From: Linum tenue
Lineage: Eukaryota > Streptophyta > Magnoliopsida > Malpighiales > Linaceae
Assembly: GCA_946122785.1 (NCBI GenBank)
Contig: CAMGYJ010000010.1
Location: 46,831,134-46,895,133, forward strand
DNA length: 64,000 nucleotides
Reading direction: 5' to 3'
Below, one piece after another: positions 52,301-64,000 of this stretch. Position numbers and translations under genes: made by a program. The notes beneath the pieces are model-generated. The model worked only from the letters and a program-made list of their open reading frames with translations, made no database searches and was not told where the DNA came from. The stretch's first letter is position 1. Each line of letters opens with the position of its first letter.

Positions 52301-53008
52301 GTCCAGATACTCCAGATTCCTGCAACCCGAAACATCGACCTCGCCGCCGACTTTGTTCCCCTTCATCGCCAGCATCTTCAACTCGCCGCAACCACCGCCG
52401 CCGAGCAAAAACGACACGACGTTCTGCCCGACGAGCTTGTTCCACGAAAGATCAAGCGACTCCAAACCCGCAACAATCTTCAACCCGCCGTTCCACTTCT
52501 CCTTCACCGAGAAATCCAGAGCGTTGCCGGAGAGATTAAGGGACTTCAAACCGGGGCACGCGGCCAGACCCGAAACATCCGAAACGGGACCCGACAGAGA
52601 ATTCGTCGACAGATCTAAGCTGGTCAAAACAGAGCTGCACTTAGATCCGGGAGGAAACGCTATGGACCCCGAGACGTTGGCCGATTGAAGGGTCAGGGTC
52701 TCGAGGGAGTCAATCGAGAGGAGAAATTTCGCGACGGTCTGGAAATCGGCGCTCAGGGGAGAGAAGCTGAGGTCCACGGCGGAGACTCTGTTCGCGGCGA
52801 GGCCTTGGCATTTGACGCCATTGAAGGAGCAAGGGTCCTGATTGGGGAGCCAGTTGGAGAGGAGAGGCGGTGGGTTGGGTAAGGCGGCTTTGAAGCTGAT
52901 TAGACTCCGGCCGTCTCTGGCCGCCGCCGCGGCGGCGGCGTGGAGGGAGAGGAAGGAGAGGAGGAGAGGGAGAAGGGAGAAATGGTGGGGTTTCTTCTTG
53001 GTCTGCAT
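49391..53008 (-). CDS. BRI1: brassinosteroid receptor, LRR receptor kinase BRI1
   Basis: A 1205-aa intronless plasma-membrane receptor for brassinosteroids. Order: signal peptide (1 to about 29); first Cys pair ([10 protein letters not shown], about 57-66); some two dozen leucine-rich repeats; the island domain that binds the hormone (about 595-665, with [22 protein letters not shown] and YGGHTQPTF); last repeats; second Cys pair ([10 protein letters not shown], about 770); transmembrane helix (about 801-825) and basic stop-transfer KKRRRKKK. The kinase has glycine loop GSGGFGDV (about 896), ATP lysine K917, HRD with D1015, DFG with D1033, and activation loop [20 protein letters not shown]. 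The short C-terminal tail is acidic. The start at 53008 is the first ATG; the frame is open 91 codons further but only from a GTG. Length and island sequence fit BRI1 better than the BRL paralogues. Confidence 0.95.
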   Translation of the reverse strand: MQTKKKPHHFSLLPLLLSFLSLHAAAAAAARDGRSLISFKAALPNPPPLLSNWLPNQDPCSFNGVKCQGLAANRVSAVDLSFSPLSADFQTVAKFLLSIDSLETLTLQSANVSGSIAFPPGSKCSSVLTSLDLSTNSLSGPVSDVSGLAACPGLKSLNLSGNALDFSVKEKWNGGLKIVAGLESLDLSWNKLVGQNVVSFLLGGGGCGELKMLAMKGNKVGGEVDVSGCRNLEYLDISANNFTGGGLPALGDCSVLEHLDISGNKFSGDLAAAIKPCAKLSYLNVSTNLFSGPIPAGIPAANLKFISLAGNDFHGGIPSQLVNSACPGLVTLDLSTNNLSGSVPPSLASCTSLESLDISVNNFTGEIPLSVLLKISSLKKIDLSYNNFVGGLSDSFSEMPNLESLDLSSNELEGQIPGTLCSNNPNGGLKELYLQNNQFTGAIPPALSNCSQLTSLHLSFNYLTGTIPPSLGSLHNLKDLKLWFNQLHGEIPLEIMSIKTLETLILDFNELSGTIPASISSCTNLNWISLSNNKFTGEIPPSIGQLSSLAILKLSNNSLIGRIPPELGDCKSLIWLDLNSNYLNGTIPPELFKQSGNIAVNFITGKRYVYLKNDHSDHCHGTGNLLEFAGIRPENLDRISIRHPCNFTRIYGGHTQPTFNDNGSMIFLDLSYNLLTGTIPKEIGTMSYLYILNLAHNNISGDIPQELGDLKGLNILDLSNNELQGSIPNSMTGLSLLTEIDMSSNDLNGTIPEMGQFETFQARSFINNSGLCGIPLPPCDRRPAAATSLHQKSHRRQASLAGSVAMGLLFALFCIFAVVLISIEAKKRRRKKKESALDVFMENHSHSGNPNTSWKLTGAREALSINLATFERPLRSLTFADLLKATNGFHNDSLIGSGGFGDVYKAQLKDGSVVAIKKLIHISGQGDREFTAEMETIGKIKHRNLVPLLGYCKVGEERLLVYEYMKYGSLEDVLHDQRKAGIKLDWNARRKIAIGAARGLAFLHHNCIPHIIHRDMKSSNVLLDENLDARVSDFGMARLMSAMDTHLSVSTLAGTPGYVPPEYYQSFRCSVKGDVYSYGVVLLELLTGRRPTDSADFGDNNLVGWVKQHAKLKISDVFDPLLMKEDPSVEIELLQHLKVACACLDDRHWRRPTMIQVMAMFKEIQAGSQSSIVAGEDDDVVVSGGFGDMVEIKEAPEVVGKQLQE

Positions 53009-56000
53009 CGGATTTCTGGGAGATGGGTTTTTGTGGGTTTTGTGGCCTTGGTTCGGCGAGAGGAGAAAGAGGGAGTATTGGTGGGTAGGGGATAAACAAG
53101 AGGGGGGGGCTAGGGTTAGGAAACCGCCATTAGAGGATGGGGAGGCAGAGCTCTGAGCTCTGGTTTTAGTGAGAGAGAGAGCGAGTGATTGGAGAGGGAG
53201 AAGAAGAGAGAAGAAGGTCAAAAGACGAAGCAAGGAAGGTAAAGAAGGGTATTTATCAAAGTGAGAAGGAAAAATGGACACAGCTGTTGTTGCTCACATG
53301 CCATGTGCTACTGCCTGCTCCTCCTTCCTCTCTCTCTCTTCTGCAACTTCTCTCTCTAGAAATCAATCTCCATTCTTGTGTACTATTTTATTTATGAACC
53401 CAATTAATTAAATTAAATTTTATTACTTATTTAAAAGATTTAGTATTTTTCTTTTCTATTTTTTGTCTTCTTGTTCTGTATCATTTTTCTTTCAATTGGG
53501 ACATTTCCATGGCACTCCTCTTAGTTCTCTTTTTAATTTGGTCATTTCTAAGCTGTTTAGGGGAATGGTTAAGGACTAATAATTAGAAGAAAACTATGTT
53601 TGGGAAAGAAAACTATTGTTAGGATCATCTACTCAAATTAGTGGGATGGTATCATCTAAATATCATACAAGGATTATCGATCGATTTTGTATTAAGTATA
53701 TATTAATATTTTAGCTCGTACTGATTTGTTGGATGTCTATGCAACTTGAAATTTGTTAACCTTATGAATCAAGTTCCCAAATGGTACAATGGTCGGGAGA
53801 CAAGCTTATGTCGAGAGTAAAGCTTACTAACTAATTCGTACAACTCAAACGAGTGGGGATGAATGGTAATAACATAAGACTCTTGATTGAAGGATACAGA
53901 CTCCATCGAATAAAACTTTGCTCCATTAGAATTATCAATAATCTTGAACCTGAAAATTCCAAATTCGAATCTTTCCTATATCCATCTTTAAAAAAATATT
54001 GACTTCAACACTCATAACATGCAATTCTTCTGGTAAAAGCCGCCATCAAACAAATTTAGATTCAATGTAATAAGAAATGTATTTAATGATAAACCTATAA
54101 CAGAAGGATGATTAATGGCGGCTTCCTCACCTTAATTATTATCTCACTATAAAACTCTTTCTTCTTCTGCCTGTTTCTCTCTCCTCTGCCTCTCTCTCTC
54201 TCTTTAATTTCTAGTGCTTAATTGTTAATCCTTGGAGATTATATGTTTGTTGTTTCTCTAAGCATATGAGGAGGGCAGGGGGGACAACATTATATATATT
54301 ATATTAACCCCACTTTTTTAATTAATTAGCCTCACTCTTCCTGAGATTCAAAGTAATTAGTACTACTTAAGTACTTTTGTTTTTCCTTTGTCTCTTTTAT
54401 CACTATGTCTTTTTAATATGCAAAAGAAATTGGGTTTCTATGAGTGTACGTGTGGGATAATGAACTAATATTGAACAATCACTATCGTTTTATGAGAAAG
54501 GAGATTCCATCTAACCCCAACTATAAAAATAATCATTGTAACAAATTTATTAATAATCAATAAATCAACCTTTTGGGTCACGAGGGATTAGTCAAAGTGA
54601 ATTTCTTTTTTATTTTTTTGTTTGGATCTTGAAATTTTTTACAAGCAGTACAATTTCATGAGTAGTTTTCATGTGGGCTTATTATTGGATGATCATTTCA
54701 CTTATTTTTCTTATAAATATTCACCAAGTTGATTAAATATCTTTGTTATATGTGCATTATCCATGACAACCTAGATTATTTGGTAAGGGTACTCGATCTA
54801 TTCGATCGGTCTCTCGTTAAATCAATTCCCATTGACTTCCAATGAACAAAAGGTGACGTTTGATATGGCCATCCCATCAAAGTCGAGTCTCGCTCCAGCA
54901 GCCACTAGGACAGGACCTTGATCTCGTAGTTGTCATGCTTAACCCCCCTTGTTCTGTTCATAAACCTTGTAGATTTAGCCCTCGATCGACTTATTTTTCA
55001 ATCAAGTCTCAAGTCATGCAAAACCAATATAGACTTATGATTTCGAGTTTCGATTATTATTATTTTTTTTTTTTGACAATTCTCTTTCGATTCTGAGTTT
55101 CGATTAATAATTACTAATTAGCCATCTCGAATTCTCTTCTTCTTCCCATGTGTTCTCTCCTTCTCTCCTCCTCTTATTTTGTGCACCACAGTGCTACGTT
55201 CCCTCACACACCTTTCTTTTTCCCCCACACATAATGCATAGAGATGGAGCCAAAAGGTTAAAAAAAGGTTTGCATTCCCTAAACTTTCTGCCAAAATATC
55301 GCATTAATCATGTCATTAGCCTTTGTCATTAGCATGCTCCCAATTCCCCATGATTTGAGTTTGAAGTAAAGTGTAAAAATCTATCTCAATTCTCTAAACC
55401 AGATAATAACGTATATCACACATGTTTTATCCGATCGGTTTCAACTAGTTTTAGATGGGCTGGAAGAGCATGAATCGTTCTACCGCTCCGATTGGCCTGA
55501 TTTAATCTTATTCTCGAGCACTTTTTGTAACTTCCATATTGCGCTTACCCAAATTATTAATAGTTAAACTTTGCTACAACTATCATTTGAATCTAAAGTG
55601 ACTATCATTATGTGAGAGTTTTCAATATTTCTCAAACAAGTTGGTTCCACTTATCATATATATTATATTCTCAATTTGGTAAAGCATAGATTATTTATTG
55701 GCATTTGAATACAATAATCAATTTGTTGAGTATTTTATCTTTGAAATTCGAAAGGTTCAACTTGTCCGACCTATCGAAACACACCACCTATAGCCCTGGC
55801 CTGCCATGGAGTCGATATGTGTATTGAGCCTGGTAACCGCCACAACCTAACTCCATTGTTATTCCAAACCCAAATTCAACATCTAAATGGCTCCTAACGG
55901 CAAGACGATGATTATGATCGAATCAAAAGTAATTGAAACACATATTCTGTCTACTTCGTTCCAATATCAATTTTATAGGAGTTGAATTGATCAAATATAA

Positions 56001-58947
56001 CTTATGAATTGATCAAAGATGAATCACAATTATCTAGCGCGCTAGTTACATAATCGAATTCTTATAATATTTATTATATGTAAATAGATTTTACCTATCT
56101 ATTTCTCATTTATTAACTTTTCCTTCTCTTTTTTTTTTTAGAAACAGAATCCGTGAAAAGGAAAATCCCTAACTCTTTTGAAAAAAGTGTCTTTAAAGTA
56201 ATTTTCCTAAAAGAGGCATCCTAACAATTTTACATCACATATATGACAAAATGTTATTATGGCGACAGAACTTACCAAAGTGAAGGGTTTGATACCATCA
56301 GCACCACTTCTGTTCTGTGGCGGCCAACAAAACACTCCCCATCTCCATGAGAATTCGGGTTGCACCAAAGCTCAATGGTGACGTTAAAAGGCCATATTAT
56401 GATGATAACAACAAAAAAAAAACCACACAATATTTTAGTTAATATTGTGACAATCATTTACAGATATATCGAATATTTTTTTTAATAATTTTCTTCATGC
56501 TATAGAGATGAGAAAAGCAGTGACATGTATAAAGTTTTCGCGCCATATACATAGGATATGTCCAGAAGTTCTTGAAGAAAAATCGAAGAGAAGCTCACCG
56601 AAATCAAACCAGGCTTATAATGCTCATAGAGACAAGGTATTCAAGGGCATTGAAAGACATAACATTTGATGCATCTATCTATAAACAAAATTAACTTTTA
56701 TGGATGCGACATCACTATGATGCATCGAGTTGTTTGCAGGTGTCTATGTATGGATCTTAAGTCTTAACTACTTTTTTATGCGCCTACTCAAACGAAAACA
56801 AACTCATGGGATTTAAGTTTTCACATACCAGATATACCACGTGCTTCAAGACAACGGTTAATATTGGAATTTGTGAGGACCTGAACATGTGGCCTCAACA
56901 ACAAACCACCTCTGAAACCATGTCAACTTTTTTCTTGTTGAAAATCCTAATCACCATGGTGGCTTTAGCTTCATATCACAACTTATATAGTTGGAAGCCT
57001 GGAACAAGTGGCTGCAATGCCTCTATTGAGACTTGAGCACTACTCGACAACTTAGCCAGAAACGGCATCACTCCGGCTATGACTACTTCATGTGATTAAC
57101 TAGTTGGACTTCTTATTCATCGACGAGGATTCAACCTGGTTGAGCCGCGAAAAAACTGTTGTGTTTACCCTGATACCTACCCCTCAGAGGTAAATGTATG
57201 CATGAATCTGGCCTTACTAGTAGTAAAATTTTAGCTTGGACTCTTCAATATCGAACGTTTGTTTATAATAAGATCCATTTTAGCACTTAAGCTTGGTCAA
57301 TAAAGTATGGGTTACCCTTTCATTTGGCAATAGATTCCCCATAAAAACCTTTTGGGCGTAGGTCCAAGAAGAACATGGCGATAGCATTATCTGCACTAAT
57401 AATGGTTAGTTGCATATTAAGTACTATTGGATATGAAAATGGACACCAATTATTGCTGCCCTAATTGGCAAATGAAGAGATATAAAGTAGACTCACTCCA
57501 TGTGGATCTAGCCATCGAGAACTAGACTAAAGAATTCACTGTATGGTTTGTTTGTCTTCACTAAAATTTAATTGAATGACTAACAAATCATGAAAGAAAC
57601 GAGTCAAAGCGGAACAAATTGTTCTATTTATGGGGTACATATCGATCGATATCGCTGAAAATATATAGGACTATGAACGGATAAAGAACAAAGCAACTCA
57701 AAACAAAAACAAACAAAAGAATAAATTCATTATTACATCGTCGTATCGATAAAATTTTATCTTACTCACTCAAACTAAGTCGGAAGATATCGGGTCGGAC
57801 GAGTTAATTCAGAATTCTTATACCTATTATTCTTTGGATTTTCATCTCCACTAAGAAAGTTTTTTGTTATTAATACATAATATTCTATGGGTCCTACATA
57901 CAACAATTAATATAAAAAAAATATGTAAGTCTTATAAATGCAACTATGCATCTACTCACACGTGTGGTTGGAGAAACTTTCCCTCTTTTCCCTAACTTAT
58001 TCTACAGTTGAAGTGATCAAATTGCACTTAAAGCCATATTTATTTTGGAGCCTAACAATAATAGTGACCAAAACCTATAATTGGTTGGATCATTGACAAG
58101 GGGGGCTCCTAATTTTTTCTTCGATTAGGTATGGAAGTGTCAACTAATTCCAAACTTCTCTATCATTAAAACTTTCCGCTTCAGAATTGTGGTTTAATGT
58201 CATGTATAAATATATTCGATCTTTTTCATTTATCATTGCACACGTGTTCCCGTTTTTTCATGTTTCATCTTGGATTGCACGAATGATAGTGAAAATCATA
58301 GAGAAGTGACTACTGAATAACGTGGAAAATTGCGAAGGAAAAAATGTCATTTTGTAAAGAATGTTGAAACATAACTACAAGTATTTAGGTTGTTAACTAG
58401 TTTGATTGGTAGAATTCTATTGATTATGTCTATGCTGATAAGAGATCTTGTGAATGGTTTCATTACCTATTAGAGTATTTGTCAAATATTAAGTTGGTTT
58501 GAGATGAAATAATTGCATAGATATGATGAGTGACGACGTTGAATTCGAATGCTGGAATTTTTTCCCTAATAAAACCAATACATCAATCACCTATACTCCA
58601 GCTTTATCAGTCTCACCTCCCTCGCTCTTTTTATTGGCACGCAAATCATATACGTTGATGGTTAATAATAGCCAAACCCGTTTACAATAGACAAACACTC
58701 CAAAATTTTCCTTATGCCCGCTCAATGTATAATCCGATGTCAGCTTATTTGATTATCTATAGGGCACAAGTTCAATCTCATTTTTTGAACTTTTATACTG
58801 TGTAACTCAACAATACCATACGAGATTACAAACACGAGAGACAAGATATAAAAGGCTATAACATTTTATAAATAAAGAATATATCATTATTGTTTCATTT
58901 ATGTTCTATACATATACACACGAAAAAAATTCAATATTTTCGTTATT
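53009..58947. other. intergenic upstream of BRI1, no gene seen
   Basis: Bases 53009-53350 are likely BRI1 leader (CT-rich on the minus strand). A TATA-like box (minus strand CATAAATAAAATAG) lies at about 53384-53397. The rest to 58.9 kb is AT-rich and shows no coding frame or definable element. CT repeats occur at 54176-54212. Confidence 0.45.
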
Positions 58948-59960
58948 TTAAATTAGCAAAATTGCAATATTTAGAACCATAAAAAAAAATTGCAATATTA
59001 GCGACGAAAATATTATGGGACCAAATTTCCCCCACTCCGTTCCCTTGTTTTCCTCACCAGTCACCACCACTCGTGTGTAAACTACATATATCCAAAGCTG
59101 ACGCCGTGCTTCCCCGTCAACAATCCCACGTTCCGTTAGGGCGCGTGGTGAACGGTACCCTCTCTCCTTCACGCCCCTCGCCAGCCGAGCCGCTAGCCAA
59201 ACCTTCGCGTGTTTTCCACGCGACGAGGGGGATGAGGTGGGACAAAGCATCGGCACTTGGGACAGAGCGGGGGTTCCAGTACTGTTACGTGCATGCTCAT
59301 GGTCCCCCCACCCTTTGATCATGGCCGCTGATTGGGGGGATTGGACGGTCACGATCTATCTGGGGTGAAAAAAGATCTTTCGACATGAATAATTGATATC
59401 CGGTTCGGTTCTCCTCCGTCCAGACCAGTTCTGGGAAACCGGTCCATATCAATCCGGCCACAGTACTAAACCCAAATTACGTTAGGATTAGGATGCGCTA
59501 ACATGCTAATGACAACGCGTAATCGAAATAACCGACGTATTCCCAACCGAACCAGATGGTGAACCAAGCTCGTTCCGAAATTGCATGGTTAGTGGGGACC
59601 GGGTGACAAACCCGACCCAGTTCGTGACGAGAGAAAAACAAAGTACAGGAGAAAGGGGCAGTAAAGGAAATCTAGTAGTCTGAGTAGAGGAAGGCGCAAA
59701 ATTAAATTTTACTGACACAGTTTTATTCAAGTGACGTAGAAGGGCAGTTTGGGAAAAAGCTCAGGTGGATTCCTTGAATGCTACTTTTTCCGATTTGTTT
59801 TTTTTCTTTTGTTTTTCTTGATTGGGGAATTTTTTTTACTTATTACGGGGATTTTGAGGCGTGGACGTGGATGTGGGCCCCACCAGTTGTGTGGGGACGA
59901 CGGGGGAGTGTTTCCGGACACGTCGGCTGTTGCACGTGATTTTGTCGCTTCTGGCTTCCG
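58948..59960. promoter_or_regulatory. GC-rich promoter-like island
   Basis: Clearly richer in GC than its surroundings. It contains GTGGGCCCCAC (TCP-type, about 59874), GGACACGTCGGC and TTGCACGTGATT (G-box/ABRE-like, about 59915 and 59932), GGGCGCGTGGTGAACGG (about 59138), and GGATTGGACGGTCACGATCT (about 59338). Open frames on both strands show no domain or consistent codon bias, so I read it as regulatory DNA or a short first exon, not as a protein gene. Confidence 0.35.
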
Positions 59961-62096
59961 GTAACTGAATAAAATAGAATTATTATATTATTGTGACCTG
60001 TTTTTTATAATAAAGGGGCTGTTCGTTTCTCATTCAAATTGAATCTTGGTCCAATAAATCGAGCTATTGGGAGAGATTCGATTATGAATCTTATATTGTT
60101 TACTAACACGATTTTCTCAAACTCAGTTCAACTCATATGAGTTTGAACTCTTTACAGGTCCGCGATGCATGTGCTTAACAAACGGGATCGCCGTCGGCGA
60201 GATTCCGACAACCGTTATGAATATTCATACCGTTTTGCTAACACCGGAAACTCCAACAACAATGCATGTTCAATGACAATACCTCGACCCCATGCTGTAT
60301 ATACATGCATGCATTTGGGATCCGACATCATTAGTCTCGATTTCGATGACGAAGTCAGAAATCTAAACGAGGGGGCTGACTTGAATCGTCATAATTGGAG
60401 AGAATAGGGGGGCCTAAAGCCTTACTGACATTCTAATTCCTAAATTTGTCCAAATTTACATGTAATGCTACCTATATTTCAAAGTTGAGCGGACTACAAC
60501 TCCTCCTAACTTTTTCCAAATGTAAAGATAGTCGTACCAACTCTTTTTCCAAACTATGAAGTGGACGAGAGGAGAGGGGGATGAAAGGATCCAAAAAACA
60601 AACCGCAGAAATATGCTCTCCACTAAGGTTATGTCCACAATTCTAAAATGTCTGATTGTCTGTAGGTAAAATGTTGTGTCAACCGATCATTAGAAACTCT
60701 GTTCGGTTGACCAGAATTTTTTTTAAAGGTTTTATGTATGGAGTTCTATTCCCATATATAGGGCAAAGATAGGGCTAGTAAAGGCACTTCATAGCTGACT
60801 GATGAGTAGTCTTTTGGATTCTCTCCCTTTGTCCGTTGGATCTCACGATAATATTCTTTCAAAAAATTCGAGTTATTTGGCTTGATCAAATGATCGTATG
60901 GTTGAATCTTCAAAATCTTTCAATATAGTCCGTTGATGTAGTCTGTAAACATAATGTAAAGCGATTTTGTGCAAAGTTAAGTTCATTAATTGATTTTAGT
61001 TTGATTATAAATGTACAAAGAACTGAAATGAGTTATTGCGATTAACTAATTATTATTAGGTAAACAAGAGTAAAAGAGGAAGAAACAGAAGAGGCTCTTC
61101 TCTTGCTTCTTTTGTTGTTAGAATACATGATGACTGTCATTCCGTCACCATCTCTCTTTCCGAAGCCATCTCCAATCAGTTGAGAAAAATGGTGAGAGAG
61201 CATGGAGGAAGGCCGGGCCCACCGGGAATGGCCATCATTTACTGGACCGATGGGCCCACTTGACATCTGAAGGATGATCAGGCTCTCAAATTCCCAAAGC
61301 CCATCAATGCAAAAACTTTTGTTTTGTTTTTTTAAAAAATAAAATAATATTAAATAACTCGAAGTCGGAAATTGTGGAACTGATAAGGCTTGGTCTTATC
61401 GATACCGTTAGGATGGACAGATCTTTCGATTTTCGTATTAATTATCTGATTTAATTAATCCGTTCTCTTTCGATCAACAACGTGTAATTAACGAATTTCC
61501 TAATGATGATTGAAGTGACGGCCCATGATTAACTAGCGGAATGATTTGCATAACTTTTGTGGCAAAACGAGTTCAGAACTATTGAGCTCTATAATTAAAG
61601 ATGAATTAGCTCTCTCGAATCTCAATAACCTCACTACTTTGATCTTAGCTTCATAGGATGCATAGATGATAGATGTATATATAGTCAATTAAATCCGCTA
61701 ACTACGAGAGAATAATGTCAACGAGTAACAGTGACTTCCTGGTTCACAAAGAAAGTATTTCCAACGTCTTTATGCGCACACGCATATATGCCTAGAACAG
61801 AAACGGAGGCATCGTACCTCTGCAGCAGTACGTTGTGATGATGGTGGCACGACACGAAGTTGGTTATTTAGTAGTAGTAATCGGTCGGCAGTAGTTCTCA
61901 GACAAGCTGGTTGAGCCGGCGTAGTAGCCTCCATCCGATTGTTCAATGCCCGTAATTATTATTTTTTTTCTTTTTATGAACCCGCCAACCATTATTACTG
62001 ATCATGTCACGAATCCGAACCTCTCTCAATAACTCTCGAATTATCCGGCACTTCTAATTACCCTTTTGTTCTCTTTTTTCCTTGAAACATTTCTTC
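59961..62096. other. intergenic, no gene seen
   Basis: AT-rich. SINE-family scraps lie at 60045-60085 (AAATCGAGCTATTGGGAGAG) and 60845-60915 (AAATTCGAGTTATTTGGCTT ... GTATGGTTGAATCTTC). Confidence 0.45.
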
Positions 62097-62500
62097 TCCT
62101 TCTCTCAACAGACAGAAGCCCCAAATCCATGGAACACGATCTTCCTAATTTCGTAGCAACACAAACTTTCACCACCATGGACGAAGCCAAAGCAAGTTGA
62201 TCGATGGCGTCGACAAAGACAATGGTGGTGACTGTGCACCCGGGACCAACGATAGGTGCAGCGAACACGTGCCGGTGTCCACTGGTTTTGCGACATTAAT
62301 TGGCCACCGGCGGACCCACCACCACCACAAAACAGCCCCCACGTATAACCAACGGCGGCCGTCGGAGAGTCCGTCCGCGCGCGCGTGCGGTGGGCGACGG
62401 GAAGGAAAGGATCCGTTTTTGGTTGCATCCCGTTATGGGTCACCGACAACTTCTCCAGCCTGTCGCTGTTCAATTGTTTGTCCTCCACCAGCTATGGCGG
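62097..62500. promoter_or_regulatory. second GC-rich island with G-box motifs
   Basis: Contains GCGAACACGTGCCGGTG (G-box, about 62258), CCCCCACGTATAACC (about 62336) and a GC-rich block (CCGTCCGCGCGCGCGTGCGG). Overlapping open frames on both strands have no recognisable domain. Confidence 0.3.
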
Positions 62501-62549
62501 TATCTGTTTTTTTTCCTACAGTGATGAGTGATGTATAATAGTTAAGGCG

Positions 62550-63139
62550 TTTCAGGGCAGTGGCGGATACATGCATGGTTAGGGGTGTCCCGGGACGCCC
62601 CTAAAATTTGGAAACACGATTATTCAACCTACGATAGTAATTTGCGTATGAGAAAAAAAAGATTTAAGTGGTAGTGGGACACCTTTAAAATTTGGGAAAA
62701 TGATTATTCAATTTCCCGTAGTAGTTTGAGTATTGGTATAAATAATATTTAAGTAGTAGTTTATGTGATTTAAATTTGGGACACTGCCACTATTAGTTAA
62801 TATATTTTCGATTACGCTACAGCTCATTTGTTATTGTGTTTTAGATCCAAATATAATAGTAAAATATTATTCTTATCTCAAATTATTTTCAAAACCTAAC
62901 GATTAAACTCAATTACGGGATATCCTAGTCTAGTAAGATAGGTCGAGAGATATTTGTTGAGCAGTATAAACACCGAATGCATTTTATCATTTGATGAAAC
63001 ACGTCTGAACTTTTAATGAAACTTTATTAGTTAGATATTTTCATATTTAATAATTATTTAATTTAATTCTAATATATAATATAATTTTTTATAGAGGACA
63101 CCCCTACATAGAATTCCTGGATCCGCCACTGTTTCAGGG
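62550..63139. mobile_element. hAT-type MITE with internal tandem duplication
   Basis: The element is 62558-63131 (574 bp). The ends CAGTGGCGGAT and ATCCGCCACTG are inverted repeats, extended internally by AGGGGTGTCC and GGACACCCCT. The flanking 8-bp duplication TTTCAGGG is perfect (62550-62557 and 63132-63139), as for hAT elements. Inside, 62592-62674 and 62675-62759 are tandem diverged copies (CCTAAAATTTGGAAA..., CTTTAAAATTTGGGAAA...). No transposase. Confidence 0.92.
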
Positions 63140-63177
63140 TGAACTGCGATACCGTGACACGACTCGCGCGACGAGAG

Positions 63178-63343
63178 ATCAGTCGCGCGTCAAAGTATGT
63201 GTTTTTTTCACGATCGTTGAATTGATTAATGGATATATGGCGAGTAATTTGAGTTTTATGTTGAAGTATATAATGAAGGCATTCGACATGATATCTATTA
63301 ATTCATACTCGAGATTTAGAACTCGCCTTGACGCGCGACTGAT
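63178..63343. repeat. short perfect inverted repeat
   Basis: ATCAGTCGCGCGTCAA at 63178-63193 is exactly repeated in reverse complement at 63328-63343, with 134 bp between. It could form a hairpin or mark a tiny element; no target-site duplication seen. Confidence 0.8.
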
Positions 63344-64000
63344 TAGTAATCACGGTCGCTCGATCTGGTATGATCGGGGTGACAATATAGGTCAAATTTG
63401 TGGTGTTCTTTGTCATGCATGCATGTATCGATAGAGGAAAAGATACTATGTGCCGTACAGGCAAAGCAAGATAGCTCAATGCGGTAGGATAGTAAAAATA
63501 AAATAAAAAAACCCTAGCTATTCCATTATTGATTATCATTTCCAAGCAAAGCTTTTTTTACGATAGTACTACCAATCGAGTAAGAAAAATAATGTCACGG
63601 CCATATGGGCCTTTTTTTTTTTTTGACCCGTGGAACATAAGAAGGATGATTCAGAAGGGAGGATGTATTGTTTTCACCTTTTTCTTGTATAGTGAAAATT
63701 TTGCTGATTCAAAGCATATGTGTATTGTTCTTCGTCGTACTATAACATGATTGTACATGCAGAAATCGAAAAGAACCCACAACCAAAGATATATGCACTC
63801 TTTCCCTTTTTTTTTCATCCCCCAAGATTGAAAGCCACCACCTTTATGTGTGGATAGGACGTTGGATTTCTGTTTGTGGTGGGACATGGAGAGAGAGAGT
63901 AAAATGTGAATGAGGTATTGATATCGTTGGATTGTAGATTGTGATACAAGATTATAGTAAGAGTAATTCGCTTGTGATTATACCGACAAAGACTGATATC
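63344..64000. other. intergenic, no gene seen
   Basis: AT-rich end of the window with homopolymer runs (T-run at 63611-63624). Nothing recognised. Confidence 0.4.

Noticed and set aside
49494..52882. Several 70-180-aa plus-strand frames inside BRI1
   Set aside because: Antisense shadows of a GC-rich coding sequence.
53009..53281. 91-codon N-terminal extension of BRI1
   Set aside because: The frame is open but begins at GTG, with no in-frame ATG before 53008, and the signal peptide lies right after 53008.
58948..59352. 134-aa minus-strand frame in the GC-rich island
   Set aside because: No domain, no signal peptide, no clear start context; an overlapping plus-strand frame is equally open.
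62105..62488. 127-aa minus-strand frame
   Set aside because: Composition-driven; overlaps three other frames and has no recognisable feature.

Overview
This is nuclear DNA of a flowering plant, almost certainly a eudicot. It is AT-rich and loaded with transposable elements, its small genes lack introns and have plant-type TATA boxes, and it carries a full brassinosteroid receptor gene (BRI1). I cannot name the species from the sequence alone.

The main content (about 4.0-44.8 kb) is a tandem cluster of small secreted cysteine-rich proteins with a single ginkbilobin-2/DUF26 (stress-antifung) domain. There are eleven intact intronless genes (136-159 codons), one frameshifted relic, one divergent member on the opposite strand that lacks an ATG, and two orphan promoters with no gene behind them. 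By sequence they fall into five groups: A (5394, 14230, 31257), B (relic 4069, 15657, 22571, 40866), B' (17834, 25083), C (35934, 39468, 44325) and D (33048, minus). A B + B' gene pair was duplicated as a unit (15657+17834 and 22571+25083), and flanking DNA was copied along with the genes. By family knowledge these are apoplastic defence or antifungal proteins, or secreted relatives of the cysteine-rich receptor kinases. The residues I recall as mannose-binding in ginkbilobin-2 are mostly not conserved here.

The cluster is interrupted by elements that can be delimited exactly by target-site duplications. They are: a defective Ty1/copia element (1-3984, minus, runs off the left edge); a complete 6-kb LTR element with no pol gene (7373-13353, TSD GCAGG); hAT-type MITEs at 6340-6787, 18881-19589 and 33699-34402; a long-TIR Mutator-like MITE at 20276-20943 whose empty site survives in a paralogous copy near 17.1 kb; a 5'-truncated LINE at 21497-22288 with a 17-bp TSD; and a Ty3/gypsy (Tat/Ogre-like) LTR end near 28.9 kb with minisatellites next to it. 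Fragments of a SINE-like family with tRNA-type boxes are scattered throughout.

From 44.8 to 49.4 kb there is AT-rich intergenic DNA. BRI1 lies on the minus strand at 49391-53008 (1205 aa, intronless, all kinase residues present). From 53 to 64 kb no convincing gene is seen. That stretch holds two GC-rich, promoter-like islands (about 59.0-59.95 and 62.1-62.5 kb), a hAT MITE with a perfect 8-bp TSD (62558-63131), and a short perfect inverted repeat (63178/63343).
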